A DNA stretch of 64,000 bases from Lunularia cruciata (GCA_948567375.1 OX419755.1:68948944-69012943); one strand, 5' to 3'; numbered from the stretch's first letter, positions 23,467 through 36,812 are shown. A program made the numbers and translations. Notes: generated from the letters alone by a model not told the origin.

Positions 23467-24460
23467 CTGACTGTCTACTTATGGTACTGAACACCATCTA
23501 ATCCTTTAAAAAATTTCGTCAAATCCACGAAAATCACTCATGTCAGAGAGTGAATCTCTTCCCATCCGCCAAAGACAGAAAGTCAGCCAGATTTCTCAGC
23601 TCCTCTAGTACACACAAAGTGTATACCTCTTTTTCAAGTCCTCCTCCTGCTGGCAGTGGACCACCTAGATCATCCGTGCCTATCACACTACTAACTGACT
23701 CCATGCCGCATGTCCTGCATGTCTACAACCCTCTCACGAGCTTAAACCAGCATCAATACTAACACACTACTTCTCCTCACGTCGAGAAGAAATGTGATGG
23801 GGTCGGGTCGGGTCGGGTCGAAGGTGGTCGCGGTTTTTTTCCTCCTGCTCTCCTCGCTCGCCTCCCTCGCTTTCTCGAGTGAAAGACGTCGAGCGATAAT
23901 GGATTCCTCTCTACAGTTCCCGGACTGCTAATCCCACTGCTGCGCTGCGCGTGCACAAATTGTGGGGTCTATCGACTCCATTTCATGCACCTCCACGACT
24001 CCAGCTCCGTCGATCGTGTCCCTTACTTGCGCGTTTCTAGTGAACCAAACGAACGCCTGCACTATTACTCAAGGTCCACTATCCGTCGACGTCCGTCGGT
24101 CGGCATCAGTCTAATCCGTCACTCACCATCGCTGCCACGTTCCTCATTTCGCTCCTTATCACGGATTGTTCCGTTATGTGCAATTATAGAGCCTTGAAAT
24201 ATCTGGTTCTATTCCCTCGATCCCATGTTGACCTTCTATCTTTAGTTACCCCTCACGGGGCTCACCGCCACCTCATCCAGTCTACCATTCCGGTTCCCCG
24301 GTCAACTCAACAGGAAAATTCCGGTCTCTACACACTGATATCTCGCACAAGAAACAAGCACAGGAGCGTATAGTTGTCCAGTATCCTACTACGTAGCAGT
24401 CATCGCGCCGCGTTTTGGTCTGCACCCTACACCACACGACGTAGCGAACGGAAAAATGCC
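23467..24460. other. GC-rich upstream region of GT92 gene
   Basis: Contains a GGGTC pentamer repeated four times at about 23801-23820 and pyrimidine-rich blocks. ORFs here (e.g. 23985-24197 plus) show no recognised motif. Probably promoter-proximal DNA. Confidence 0.35.
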
Positions 24461-24510
24461 GATAAAGGGGTCTTCCCATCCTTCGGTTTTTCTACGCGGT
24501 CGCCTTCTTG
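24461..24510 (+). mobile_element. LINE copy C: 3'-end stub
   Basis: Only the last 50 bases of the LINE remain: GGGGTCTTCCCATCCTTC followed by CTACGCGGTCGCC, the same end seen in copies A, B, D and E. The upstream flank is unrelated, as expected of a severely 5'-truncated insertion. Confidence 0.6.
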
Positions 24511-27500
24511 TGTGAGTAAAGCAAGTCTTTTCTCAATGTCTATCACACCAACGGAACCAAGCGAAGTGTATTTTGGCTTGGAATCTTGTAGGTTATATTT
24601 AAAACCGTTGTTAAGACAGTTTTCTTTCTCTAGTTTTTGACAGTTGCCCTATTCTAAATAATTGGAGCCTCCTCAGGCGAAACCTATTAATACTGTGGCT
24701 TTCTAGACAACGAGAGTGAGACATAATAATTATAACGCCTGTGCTTTCCACTTTATATTTCTATGACTTTTCAATCATTATGCGCTTTATTCTTTTCTCT
24801 CGGACTAGCTTTTCTCCATGCCATGCATTCTTTCTTTGCTCTCGTTTGCTTGCGTCTAAGAAAGCTAACAGAAAGGGTCTTTCAATCGCTGGTTATTTGG
24901 TTCTAGGTGTAGGAAGTTATAGGAACAAATAGTAAACGAAATGCGGCAGGCAACTCATCTTCTTATGTACACTAATACATGTACATCTAACATTAATAGC
25001 GTAGTTCTGTACCTTTATGTCCTTGACAAATGAAAGGAGAGCAATCATTACATGCACGTGACATAGGAATTTAAGTAACATAATTTAACAAATAAAAGTT
25101 TACTTGCTTTGGAGCTATCCAATATGATCACGATGAGATCTGCACAACGCGAGTTTCAATTGTTACGGTGAAGATATATTTAAAGCGGCATAGAAATGTT
25201 TGTCTAGGTCACGACGCATGTTCCAAATGCCCAGATATTCCCCTCGAGAATGTGTACAATCTCTTAACTCCATCACTTGCAACACAATAATATATCCTGT
25301 CAATTAAGCATAAAAAATCCCCATTGAGAACTTAGACCACACCAGTGACTAACGTAATTTTTATTACCAATTCAAGTATACATACTTATAATTAAAGTGG
25401 GAAAATTAGATCGAACCTCTTCTATTCTCGAACATGTACACATATGATCTCCTCTTGCTGACATACTTGACGAAGACAAACAGTGGGTATTTTCTGCACC
25501 ACATCAACTTCGAGGTATCAACAAGACTATACTCTCATGACAGCGAAGTCTAGCAAATTTTATATTGCTTCTAATTATTACGGTGAAATAAAGACTACCC
25601 ACTACTGTTTTCTTTACCACTATGTGATGGCATGATCATACACAAGACAGAATACCTAACTCAATATATGTAAGACATAAACCAGAATCTTTCCATCATA
25701 TGTTTAACATTGCTAACTATCAGCTCACGCATTCCTTCTAACAAGCACGATCTCGCACGTCCGTTTCTGTACTAATCCAAGTAGTTTTCTGCCCTTCTTC
25801 CTTTGTAGTACAACAGTACAGGTAACATCCCAGAACTGGGCGCAGATGACGCTCATTCACAGGTATTTCATCTTGAAAATCATTGAGGAAGTGAAACCGA
25901 AAGAAAACAGAGTCTTCTTTCACAACCGAACCAAGAACTTTCTTTAAGGAATTTGGATGTTACGCAGCTGTCAAACATAATCATGAATGTATATTTTATT
26001 TTCATTACTGTAGTTTCAATCTTTCCGAGAGAGCAAATATGATCCCATCCAGAAGGGAAAAACCTTGACTAATCACTAAACATGTGGATAGATCATATCT
26101 TGACTTGGAAGGGTGTTTGTTCGTAGTGTGTTCCCCTCGTCCTCTTTCTGCACGATGCTTGCAGACAATATTTAAATATATACCTACACTATATCTGGTA
26201 CTGTGATATGTCCTTGAAGCAGGTCAATCATCAATACGTGTATCTCGTTGATGGTTCCACTGTGAATACGAATATCTTTATGATCAACTATTTATCATGT
26301 CAACTAGCATGCGTATAACGATAATGAATATACCACCTTTATCTCGAGAGGATACCAACTTGGGTAAATATTTCATTTAATCGTAATTTAATTGTCTAAC
26401 AACACTTGAAAATTGATGTCACATGGCTTTCACTTTGGTATCGAGGACTTTTGCTTTAGAGTTTGAGAAGAAGTTGGAGCGGAGGAGGAGGTTGGCTGTG
26501 GTTGCATGGAGTGGGCCTGCTTCATTTAGTTATGAACTAGTTAAAATAAAATAAGTGATTTTTTAATCGTGGAATGAAGCTTAGAATGAATTTGTATTTC
26601 TTTTTCTCATTATTTATTTTCCAGTTTGTAGTTTTTCTATCAGTCTTGCCATTTTCTTGCCATTTTCAAGCTACCTAAAATTGTGAGTTTTTAATTATAA
26701 TCAACACAAATTACATTATAACATAAAAATAATTTGAGTTTGAGACTAGACAGACATTTGATCTATATTATATACAAGAGAACATATTTTAATGCCATCT
26801 TGATATATTTAAATAGCATATAATAATTATTCATCATTTAAAAAATTTCTAGACTGCTTTAAAAATATTTAGAGAAAGATTAGCAATATAAAACTCTAAA
26901 GTGAATTTCTTTTGAAATATGTATGAAATTTTAATGAATCACTTTGAACTCAGCCTGAAACATGGATATTGCAAAGGAAATTTATTATATTTTCATCATA
27001 TAAAATAAATTTAGCAAAGATATATCTTCCTTAGATTAATTTCCCATCTACTTTTCTACTTTTTAATATTAATAAATCTATAATAATCAGAAATTTATCA
27101 ATAAGTTAAATTTACTTTAATTTTTATGGAATAAAGTACAAGGTAATGAACAAGGGGGAATTCCAATATGTACAGTTTTCAAAGCAAGCATGCACATCAT
27201 CCATTGCTAAAAAAAACTACATGCTAACTTTTCAAGTTTTTAGTAAAAATAAAAATACTATTATTTTCAAATATATTATTCATATAATATCCATGATTTT
27301 TAATACATATAGCCTTTGCATCATATTTTTCCCCAAAAAATAGTCAAAGGTCTTAATATTTGGTAATATAAGATAAAAAAGAGATATAAAGAATTGAAGA
27401 AAAAGGTATAAATAAATACTCTTGTTAATGTTAAGATAAGAAGCAAAATGTAGCTCATACAATCTCACTTATTACATTAGCTCCCTCTTCCACAACCCTT

Positions 27501-28039
27501 TGATTAATTTAAAGCATCTTTTGCAACTTACTACCTTCCCTTTTCCTTCATAACTTCTACTCCAGAAGGTAACTAAAACTTTTGGAGTTCTTTTTTCTCA
27601 TATATAGTTGCATTCTCCATGTCTATTTGCTTGATATGAGAAAAAGTGATAGGAAGATATCTATGGAAGCACAACACAAGGATCCTCTTTGATATTAGGA
27701 CAATCAAAAGACATGCAACTCATGCACTCTAACCTTCTATATTAACTCCCTTATCCATAGTAACCTTGATTGTTTTATGAAGTCTCCAACCTCTTGCAAC
27801 TCACCAAATGTTTTCTTTCCTGACCACTCTTAGCTTTTCAAATCCCTCTTTACTCATGCATTGCTCCATTTTCTATGTATCTTTGTGTGTGGCCTTTGAG
27901 TTTGCCTTTTGAATACTTACATGCTTTTGTCTCACCCAATATCACAATTTTAAGTTTCTCTCTCTTGTTTGCTATAGGATCTACAACATTACTATTAGAG
28001 ATGTATTCCAATTTTTGATTCTATATATTGTTAACTATA
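24511..28039. other. AT-rich intergenic DNA
   Basis: No recognised gene. A 41-codon ORF at 26424-26549 (MAFTLVSRTFALEFEKKLERRRRL...) is coding-like but unidentified. The stretch 27470-27900 holds a diverged direct duplication (offset about 270 bp) that may be the 5' part of LINE copy G. Confidence 0.4.
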
Positions 28040-29690
28040 CTTATTATATTGTTTATTTCATATCTATTTCCATATTATGATTGTTGTGGCTATACTTGGA
28101 GGTTGTTGGATGTTTATTGCAAAAAGTATACATGGATACCCATCTTGATTGGTTGGTTACCAAGTAGATATCCCACATACTTTCAATTCTATTTAAGAGT
28201 CTTATTTAACTTTTTTTTGTCTCTTTGTTTGACAAGGAATCATATCCTTCTTTGATTTTATTTCTGCATATCTTTTATGAAATGGAGTTACATTTATTAT
28301 TTAATTTTCAAATCTCCATAGTGTATTTTATCAAATTTCTATCTATCAACATCACTTGACAAGGAGATCTTTTAGTTGAACCTTTATTTGCCAGAACTCA
28401 ATTTACAACTTTTTGAGAGTTAGCAACTACTTTCCTATCATCTAGCTTCTCTTCACTTTTGTAGAATAGCTATATTTTAGGTCCTTTGAGATAGTTTGAG
28501 CTTTATCTTCTTTTACATTTTGTCTCACTTCCAAGTTTGGAATAGAAACTTATTTGCATTTTCCTCCATGAATTAGTTTCTAGTCGTAAGCTTGGGGAGC
28601 CAGGCCACTTATTTACTCCTTTCATATACTCCCATTTTTAGGAATAAACATCTTACTTAATCCATTCTGACAAGAAGGTATATATGTATAAAACCTCTTA
28701 TTTAGCATATACTTACCTTATCTATGTATTTTGATATTACCATGTATCATATATTCTCTACTTTGATAGTGCTAAGTATGCTTCCATAGCTCTCTTACTA
28801 GTAGTTTAGGCAATAACTAGTGCTCTTTATAGTTTTGGAAGGATGTTGCTTCATATTAGGAGATTATAGTACTAGTTCTTTCTTTGGAAAGGAAACATTG
28901 AGATGAGCAATGAGATGATGAATAATTCTTTTCATAGTCTGGAGGATGTAGTTTCAGAAATAAGAGGCTATAACATTCAACTTCTTCTTAGATTCATTGG
29001 ACTTAGTGGACTCCTTGTTAGCTAATAGATTCTAATACCATGGTTGCTTTTCCTTCTTACACTTATTAAGATAGTAGACTCAAGGATATATAATTTTAGA
29101 TCATATCTATGGCTAGCTCTTATCGTAGTTTGCATGAGACTCTTTGCTTTTGAAGATTTCTCATCTTTAGACTAAAAGAAGATTAAGGTGAATTTTATTG
29201 AGCATATGCTCTCACAACCTTTCCAACATCTGCATAATGCTCTTGTCTTTGATAAGATTATGATTCTTTCTTATAGATGCATGGATTTTGAACGATATAA
29301 TGCTCTTGTTCTTGATAGGATTATGATTCTTTCTTATAATGCTCTTGTCCTTGATAGGATTATGATTCTTTCCTGTTTATGTAGGGTTTTGAAGCCTAGC
29401 TTCATACTTCTTCCTTGATTAAATTTTTTATTTCTCGTGTAAGTAGTTCAATATAAAACTCCTTCTACAATTATGATTCCTCACTTCTAGTACTTTTAGA
29501 TCTATATACCATTATGCTTGTGGATCCTCATACACACAATGTTTACATGTATTTCTATGCTACAGAGGGAGAGTTGACTAAAAACAATATATGATGCTAT
29601 TAGAGATATAGTACTACAAGTATAATAGCGGGTGGACCTACTTGGTCCACCTCCTAAAAGAGTAAGAGTAGATATATAAATTTAACTGAA
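28040..29690 (+). mobile_element. LINE copy G: old, strongly decayed, second lineage
   Basis: At 28361-28500 a translation aligns with the RT block of copy B (PLFA..QF and, later, SYILGP). At about 29515-29680 a CACGSSYTQCLHVFLC-like CCHC stretch precedes YDAIRDIV (the HD box, H changed to Y), and PPPKRVRVDIYI (the PD-type box). The CCHC-to-VDI spacing and the KRVRVDI wording differ from copies A and B, so this is probably a different branch of the same endonuclease-bearing LINEs. Frames are heavily broken. Confidence 0.5.
29237..29372 (+). repeat. Tandem repeat inside LINE copy G
   Basis: The block AATGCTCTTGTYCTTGATAGG followed by ATTATGATTCTTTC occurs three times with small changes. In translation it gives LVLDRIMILSY-like units, matching the RAFDRRIMGVFG segment that occurs once in copy B. 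Confidence 0.7.
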
Positions 29691-29731
29691 TGAAATGCAA
29701 ATTACTTGATGTGGGGTTACCTGCTCTTTAC

Positions 29732-29787
29732 GTTTACATTAGTAAGTGTAGCCATGCAAGTTTACATTAGTAAGTGTAGCCATGCAA
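29732..29787 (+). repeat. 28-bp tandem duplication
   Basis: GTTTACATTAGTAAGTGTAG plus CCATGCAA occurs twice in a row without mismatch. Confidence 0.9.
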
Positions 29788-30496
29788 GCAACGGAAATGG
29801 CAAGAAGGATCATTATATACTATGATTAGCCTTAGAAGGTATAGAATAACCTTAACACTAGAGATAGGTATCTTCACTGCCATATCACAATCTTCTTGGA
29901 AAGTTAGCACAAAAAACTCTGCAGAAATGAGGATCTATGGCAATTTTGTTTGCCCCACTCACCTCATATTGTTACAACATATCTTAACCACTCTACAACA
30001 TTCCCAAACCTTGTCCATAGTGGTGTTAGGAGTATATAGTATTTAGAGCTCCTCTCACTTTTAGGACATTTTGGCCTTTCCTATCAAATACCCTACCCTA
30101 TCCTACCCTCAAAGTTAAAATAATCTTTATCATCCAGTTCATTAGAGATTTTTTTAATTTTTGCAGGTTTAGTTGGTTAATGCATTTTCCTTTGGTTCAA
30201 CTACACATGGAGGTGTATTATGAATATATAAAATTAAGAGCTCCTCTCACTTTTAGGACACTCCAACCCCACCCTTCGTATCAAATATACTCTTTGAATT
30301 TAAGAATCTTTTTCATTCACTTCATCAGAAGATTGTTTGATTGTTTTCAGTTTTAGTTGGTTAACGCATTTTCCTTTGGTTTGGAACTTTATCCTTTGTC
30401 CTCAGGCCTTAGCTTCTTTCTTCTTGTAGTACTTTGCATTGTAATTTATTTTTTCCTTTGGAGTACACTATTTTGCTTCGGCTACACTATTTGGCT
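29788..30496. repeat. Spacer with diverged direct repeat
   Basis: Two segments (about 30045-30200 and 30235-30375) share AGAGCTCCTCTCACTTTTAG and a downstream TTAGTTGGTTAAYGCATTTT. No coding potential was recognised. Confidence 0.5.
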
Positions 30497-30885
30497 CTAT
30501 TTCTTTGAAAAGGGAGGATCTCCTACAAATTGAAAACAAGTTACACGACAATATAGCCGAACTCGGATACAACTTCATGTGAAATAGCGTAGCCTCGATT
30601 TCTTTGGAAAGGGAGGATCTCCTGCAAATGAAAACAAGTTACATGACAAGTATTGCCGAACTCAGACACAACTTCATGTGAAATATCGTAGCCTCGATTT
30701 CTTTGGAAAGGGAAGATCCCCTGCAAATGAAAACAAGTTACACGACAAGTGTTGCCGAACTCGGATACAACTTAATGTGAAATAGTGTACCTTCGAATTT
30801 TTTTGGAAAGGAAGGATCTCCCTGCAAATGAAAACAAGTCACGACAAAATTGCCGAACTGGGATACAACTTCGTGTGAAATCTCA
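30497..30885. repeat. Minisatellite, 99-bp unit, about four copies
   Basis: Four successive units share TTTCTTTGGAAAGGGAGGAT, a GAAAACAAGTTAC block, GCCGAACTCGGATACAACTT and a GTGAAATA block. Unit starts near 30594 and 30693 fix the period at 99 bp; the fourth unit is more diverged. Because 99 is divisible by three, the minus strand is open across two units (30541-30726) with a 33-residue repeat containing FPFQRNRGY and ISHEVVSEFG. Confidence 0.85.
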
Positions 30886-31211
30886 TCAATATTAATTGGG
30901 ATACAACATCATGTGAGAACCAAAGAGAACACTCCCTTCCTTCTCATCTACCAAGATATGTCAGTGGAGGATCTATATTCCACGGTTCAACATTAGATTT
31001 CTTTTGTTTTTGTCTCTTGTTTTGCATGGGGTTTGAGTTTTGCAGGGAGTTTTACCTTTTGCATGGTGCCTCGTGCTTTGTTCTTTTTCACTTCTTGGTG
31101 TCTCGTATTCGCTTCTCCTTTTCCTTCATGGACTTCTTGGGCAGATGCATAAAAGGGAAGAATGTCTCAACTAGAGTTGAATTCGTACACAAGTGTACAA
31201 AAGTCCTTTCA

Positions 31212-31350
31212 CCAATTTTCTTAGGTGTATAAGGCAGATTCCTCTTACCAAGTTATTGGTGCCTTATGTCTCATCCTTGTACGGCTTGATGGGTCTTCCC
31301 ATCGTTCTTGGTTTTCTAAGCGGTAGCGCTTTTCTCTTTCACAAACTTAA
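31212..31350 (+). mobile_element. LINE copy D: 3'-end fragment
   Basis: Begins with TTAGGTGTATAAGGCAGATT, the counterpart of CTTAGGTGCGGTAGGGTAGA in copy A, and ends with the GATGGG-TCTT-CCCATC hairpin and a GCGGTAGCGC tail. Only the 3' region remains. Confidence 0.6.
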
Positions 31351-32185
31351 TGCCCGAATGCTTCATTGCTTATCCACAAGACAACAATACATTAGTGTAG
31401 ATTCGCAGTGATGAAGTGACATACCGTCCGTGGACTTCCACATTTTCGTCGTGTATGGAGTTAATCTTATTCGCATTTTTGTGGGACCAGGGGATGTTCC
31501 AAACATAACACAGAAAGAAAACAGATGCGAATGTTGGGACGTGTTCTACATGCCAAGTGTCGAACGACATAATATGCCCCAATAGAAGCATAGTGGAGCT
31601 TGGGTGAAACTAACTGGAAGTTGAGAACTAGCTGTACTTAACTGTATTTGCTATTGCTATGTTCGCCGGGAACACAATCGGAAGATAGAGCACTGGCACT
31701 GTTGACAAGAGTAAACCGTAGTTACCAGACAAGGAGTCCGTCAACCGCTCCTTTGGTCATCGGACTGTTATACAGTCTGTAGTCTTGTAAATCCGAGTAC
31801 ATAGACGGGGGATTCAAATGCGAAATTTACTATTTTTTCACGGAACCCAAACCACTACCCCTAAAATTTCTGCTGCTGGGGGCACTATAAAAGATAGCTC
31901 TCATACAAAATGAATAGTACGTCAATTTGACTGTATAGGCTGCGGTTTCAAGAAAAAATTTCAATTTCATTAGCGAGTTGACTAAAGCAGAGGTCACTGA
32001 CTAAATTAGCTAGAGATAACTATGGTTATAAATCATTTGATGCGTGAATAACTAATTTGTCACGTGTTCATTTATTGTCACTAACTCAAACTTATAGAGA
32101 TCATATGTAAATCTATAAACTTTAACCATCTATAAAATATAAATTATCATTCTCATGACCACAAGATTGTCTATAGACATACTAG
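31351..32185. other. Intergenic DNA, nothing recognised
   Basis: Mixed-composition sequence without recognised exons. A stretch near 31803-31880 loosely resembles parts of the dispersed repeat at 50311-50500 on the opposite strand. Confidence 0.35.
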
Positions 32186-32306
32186 GGTCTGAGTACTATA
32201 AAGTTTCTGAGTACCACGCTTACCATAAACCTTTTCCCACGGGCCCATTAAAAAAGTTACAGATCTTTAATGGGACCCTAAAACCCTCGGTTTGAATCCC
32301 CGTATC
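32186..32306 (+). repeat. Dispersed repeat, copy 1
   Basis: Aligns with 50311-50440: shared anchors are GGTCYGRGTACTRTAAA near the start, TGACCATA/TTACCATA, a GGGCCC block, and CTCGKTTTGAA followed by CCCCGTAT at the end. The GGTTTGAATCC part resembles a pol III B box, but no A box or tRNA fold is evident. Confidence 0.55.
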
Positions 32307-35300
32307 TAGAACTTTTATAAAGCCGAAGGCATACCGTAGTGGAGTAGTACAAGTATAGTCCTCAAACGTGACGTCTGCGGATGGATGTACGACAGAAAGG
32401 ACTGTCCCTGACCACGTGTGCCTTTATACCATGCATGGACGGAGCCCTGCGTTCGTGTCCTAGATGTCAGTATCCGTATCCGTTTCCATTCCGTACTTTG
32501 GAGAAGGCGATCGAGTGAGAAAACAAGCAAGACGGGAAGATCTCATCGAGCCGTACAAGGAAAAATCTAAGGGTAATATGGAACTAAATCTCAATAATAT
32601 CGGCCATATAATTTACCCTACCGTACCGAGGATGGATCTGTTTAGTTATTACCTTTACCCTCTGAAATTTGAATTTGTTATTACTACCCCGACGTCCCGG
32701 TAACTTTACAGCTGAACCGGCAGAGCCGTACTCCGCGTAGTGGATCACGGCCAGATGAGTACCGGCCCCGCGAACCAGGGTTACCTCCACTTTGCTGTAC
32801 TTCAGGAAGGTAACCGCAGACTATCTCGTTAACCTGCCACTCAACCCTGGGGGGCCCGGATGCTCGGAACGATCTTAGCCGGCTACCCCTGGGTGGGTCG
32901 GCCCTAAACTCTTCGGAGCACTGATTTACACTACGTTACCGGTCGCCGTGGACCTAGTTAAAAGTTCAAACCATTGTTAAGGCAATCCGAGCGGGGGTCT
33001 AACCAAGAAACATATCCGTTTTCTTGCATTCGAGTTCCATCTCTTGATATTGCTGAATGAATCTTCTTACGAAGCTATGTTCCCTGAACATGAGGTGGAA
33101 AACTCAAAAAGCTTGTTGATGCACAGCCCCTGCAAATGCAAATGCATGAGACCCACCCATTGTTCCCATTTGACTGTCCAATCTAAAAGGGTTGTTCTTT
33201 ATAGCTCATTCATGTAATAAAGCTAAGCTTCATTGCACATAATGGTCCGTTGAGGTGGAAAGTTGCAAGTCTAGGTTCTATGCAAAAGCAATAGCAACAT
33301 GATCCAAGGGGACAAATACACAGCTCTCATTTCCCTCGCGATCACATATCTATTGCTCTAGATCAACATCACGAAATGCTCGGCTTGGACTTTCCACTCA
33401 GACGAGTAACTGCGCAATTGTGACCATAAACTTCCTTCAGACTTTAGATAGCGAGTACCAAATAGGGTCTATATCACACTGTGTAATTATAGTTCCTATT
33501 TTATATAGATTGTATGTTTCTAATGCTGGTTACTCTATATAGTTACATAGTGCTTTATTCTTTATGTCAGTTGTGGGTTGGCTTTGGTTTTTCCTTGCCC
33601 TTTATCCTTTTTGTGGGTATTGGACTCTTCCTGTCTTGATGCACATTGTGCTTGTATTCCTTTTCTCCTCTTCTGACGGGATATATTCTTGGGCCTGCTG
33701 GCCTTAAATTTTTTTTATCTTCGAAGTGATTCATGTGTAGTCCCGGAGTGAGCATATATGATGGCTCATACTCCTTTATCTCTAGAGATGGCCTTGACAG
33801 ATCTCTAACTTTGGCAATAGTATTAACGGCACCCCAAGTTTGCAAAAGGATACAACAATCTTCCTTAATTTGACGTGGATAAACGTTGCAGTTAACAATA
33901 AATATATTTGCTGAAATTCACAATATTCTTGTATGTAAAGTGAGCATTGAGCATCGATCATATATATATATATATATATATATATGATAAAACAATGAAA
34001 CTAAGTGATTGAAAACTTCTCTTGAAATAAATTGAGTAGTCTATTGATTAAACTTCTAAACATATCATTTTATAATAACAGTTTAATTTTTTTAATGAAA
34101 TTTCAGAAAATCAAACTATCTGGTAAAAAACGATAAAGTTGGATGTTCAATTTATATTAATTCAAAAGCTTTATTCAAACGTCCCAGTTTTCATCTAAAG
34201 ATAAAATCTCTATTGGAACTTCAAGTATTGGAGCGTAAGTTAAACAATTCTCTACTAAAATTTAAGGTTTAAGTACATATCCTTTAGAAAGGAAATTGGT
34301 ATAGTTCTCCATACTCAAAGTGGATTCCTAAGGGTCAAGAGTACTTCCACATAAATTGAGATAAATTCCTCAACAGCAGTAATTTCTCAGAAAACTAGTG
34401 GAGAGCTCCAAAGATATTGAGTGCACTACTATTCATTCCCTTTTTTTTATTTTCCAAATCTTTGCTCAATAGATTTATATTGCAAGGTCTCAGGACACTT
34501 AATATCCAATTATATTTTCTTTTAAATTGACAAATTATTCAATAAATTTTGTAAATTATTTTTGAAAATAAAATAAAATTTTTAAGCATTTCCTTTTATC
34601 TCTATTTCAAATAGAAATATCAATTTGTCAAAACTATCCAGCTTACAAATAGAATTAGATGTACCTTGGTGCTCTAAATACCAGACAAATCGATTAAAAA
34701 TGGTGGATAAGAACATTCATTTTGTTTGAATTAGACGTTGTGTTCAATCCAAACGAAAAAGACGTAATCTGTAGAATTCCTTTTAAGGCAATGTTAGATT
34801 GCTTCCAAAACTGTCATTAAAGAAATAAGTATTTAAACGTCCTGTAAAAATGAATGATATAAACGAACAGATTTTTGCGTCAATTTACTTCTCTATATTA
34901 AAATAAATCTTCACAGAAAAAGTCTAATTATCCGTGAATTTCGATGGCGATGCATATTGACTAAATTCCCGTCAAACTTTGGAGTCAAATGTTATTAACG
35001 TAAATGTCAAAGTTGAGGTACTATTGAATCCATCTCTATCGGGTACACGATAAATCAATCCGTTACATTCATTCAAAAAGTAAGGTGGACTGTATAAGTC
35101 AAAGAGAAGACTTTATAGGTTTTCCAAGAGTAAACACTGTTTTCATTTTCTATTTTACAATCCAATAGATATCTTGAGACTAGCATGTGTTCAGAGACAT
35201 TAAAGATACTATGTAATACACCTTGGTTCAGTTTTTCTTCATGCACAAAGACATAATATTGTTCAGATGCAAATCAAATCGTGTCAGACAATGTATATTC

Positions 35301-35683
35301 AAATACATTTTGTTTCTCCTAACAAGAACTTGCTTAAACAATTTGCATTCCCCAAAGTAAAATAGATAAGCAGGTGAAGTTTCACATATACTCCACACAG
35401 CTGTTCCTCATCAGTCTCCAAGTTTTCTAGCATCCTTATACCGTAGACTTTGACATGACTTTGAGGTATCACTGTCAATCATATCACATGTGTGGAGAAC
35501 ACTAATATCTGAGAGATGATTGTGTGAGAGAATAGCGCATTTCTCGTTTGTCGGCACCCCACATCCATTTTTTACGCGGATATCTGTTCTTGGACAAACG
35601 AAATTGTAGATCTGGAGATTCCCGAATAGGTTAACCTTTTAAACGACGGCAGAATTCAAATTAGACAAAAGATATCTTATGGA
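32307..35683. other. Intergenic DNA with an AT microsatellite
   Basis: The first 700 bases are GC-richer; the rest is AT-rich. An uninterrupted AT dinucleotide run lies at 33960-33985. A 92-codon minus-strand ORF at 33567-33845 is unidentified. No other feature was recognised. Confidence 0.4.
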
Positions 35684-35752
35684 GATATCTTAGGTGTAGT
35701 AGGGTACATCTCTCATCCCGATACTTTTGGGATTCGACATATTTTCACCATG
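35684..35752 (+). mobile_element. LINE 3'-region fragment without hairpin
   Basis: GATATCTTAGGTGTAGTAGG and the following ATCTCTCAT...TTTGGGATTC match the pre-hairpin 3' region of LINE copy A (12508-12560). The terminal hairpin is missing. Confidence 0.5.
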
Positions 35753-36812
35753 GAAAAGGAAAAAGTGACAAGAGTACTACAAAACAAAGATAAAAATAAA
35801 TAATTCAATGTAGGAATGTTCGTATCTAGTCATTACGATCTATGTGACTAACACCGACCTATGACATTGACCGGCAATAGATTTCACCAAAGGAATAATT
35901 GTAAACGATAATCCGCATCAATATAATCAATACTTATTATAAATATCAAAGACAGAAATCCATGTAAAGTAACGTTCAAACCAAATTACGATAAGTTTTA
36001 TCACGTGTCTGGAGATCTACCATTTTTAATTGATTTTCCACGTTTCACACTTGGCCACCCTTTTCACGTTTTACATCGAGGCCATTTTCTAGCTTTGCCT
36101 TCTTCTTCTTTTTCCCCTTTGCCTTTTTGGGACCGTTGCGTCTCTCATTCTCTTTTCCCTTTGGTACTTGTTTGTGCCTTTTACTTCATTTTCTTTTCCT
36201 TTGGGATATATATAAAAATTTATTTTACACCAACGCTTTCTTATGTTTAAATAAGTATCTCTAAGTTCCTTACAGAAATGAAACAAGTAAATATTTTTTA
36301 CATTATTTCCATTTAGTTAAACTCTCTTAATTTTCAAGTTTTGAATAGTGAAGTTAACGTATACTCAAAAGTCTCAATCAAAACAAACTTTAAGTTACGC
36401 TTGAGCATGTAAATTTTCCAACTTCAGATTGCTGTAAGTAGTTCATATAATGTGCAACTCCCTTTTGTAGTCAATATTTTATTAATCTGGTTATGGGAAT
36501 TTTTCATTTTGTACTTTGTGAAATTCTCAATAATTTTAGTTGTACTTATGTGAATAATATTGTCATTTGCAATCATTAGTTTTGATTCTCTTCTCTGTTA
36601 TGAGACTTCATGGTAAGATAAAATTTACCTGGTATTATTGACATCATATAAACCAAAATCAATGACATCAAACTTGACCATTTCAATCATAGTAATCTAA
36701 AGATAAGACATGAAGACCAAAGTAGCGGATGAGATGCATAATCCTTCTTTTACTTCCATTACAAATTTGTTAGACAAGTGCACCATAATTTGGAAAATTC
36801 GATAGAGATTCT

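Noticed and set aside
23985-24197. Plus-strand ORF divergent from GT92
   Set aside because: Arg/Ser-rich translation of GC-rich DNA without any motif; probably non-coding upstream sequence.
29237-29372. Possible CRISPR-like array
   Set aside because: Repeats are contiguous without unique spacers and align with LINE coding sequence; the window is eukaryotic.
33567-33845. 92-codon minus-strand ORF
   Set aside because: No motif, no exon partners; composition does not stand out enough to call a gene.
33960-33985. AT dinucleotide run as a possible cruciform or origin
   Set aside because: Ordinary microsatellite in AT-rich DNA; nothing else supports a function.
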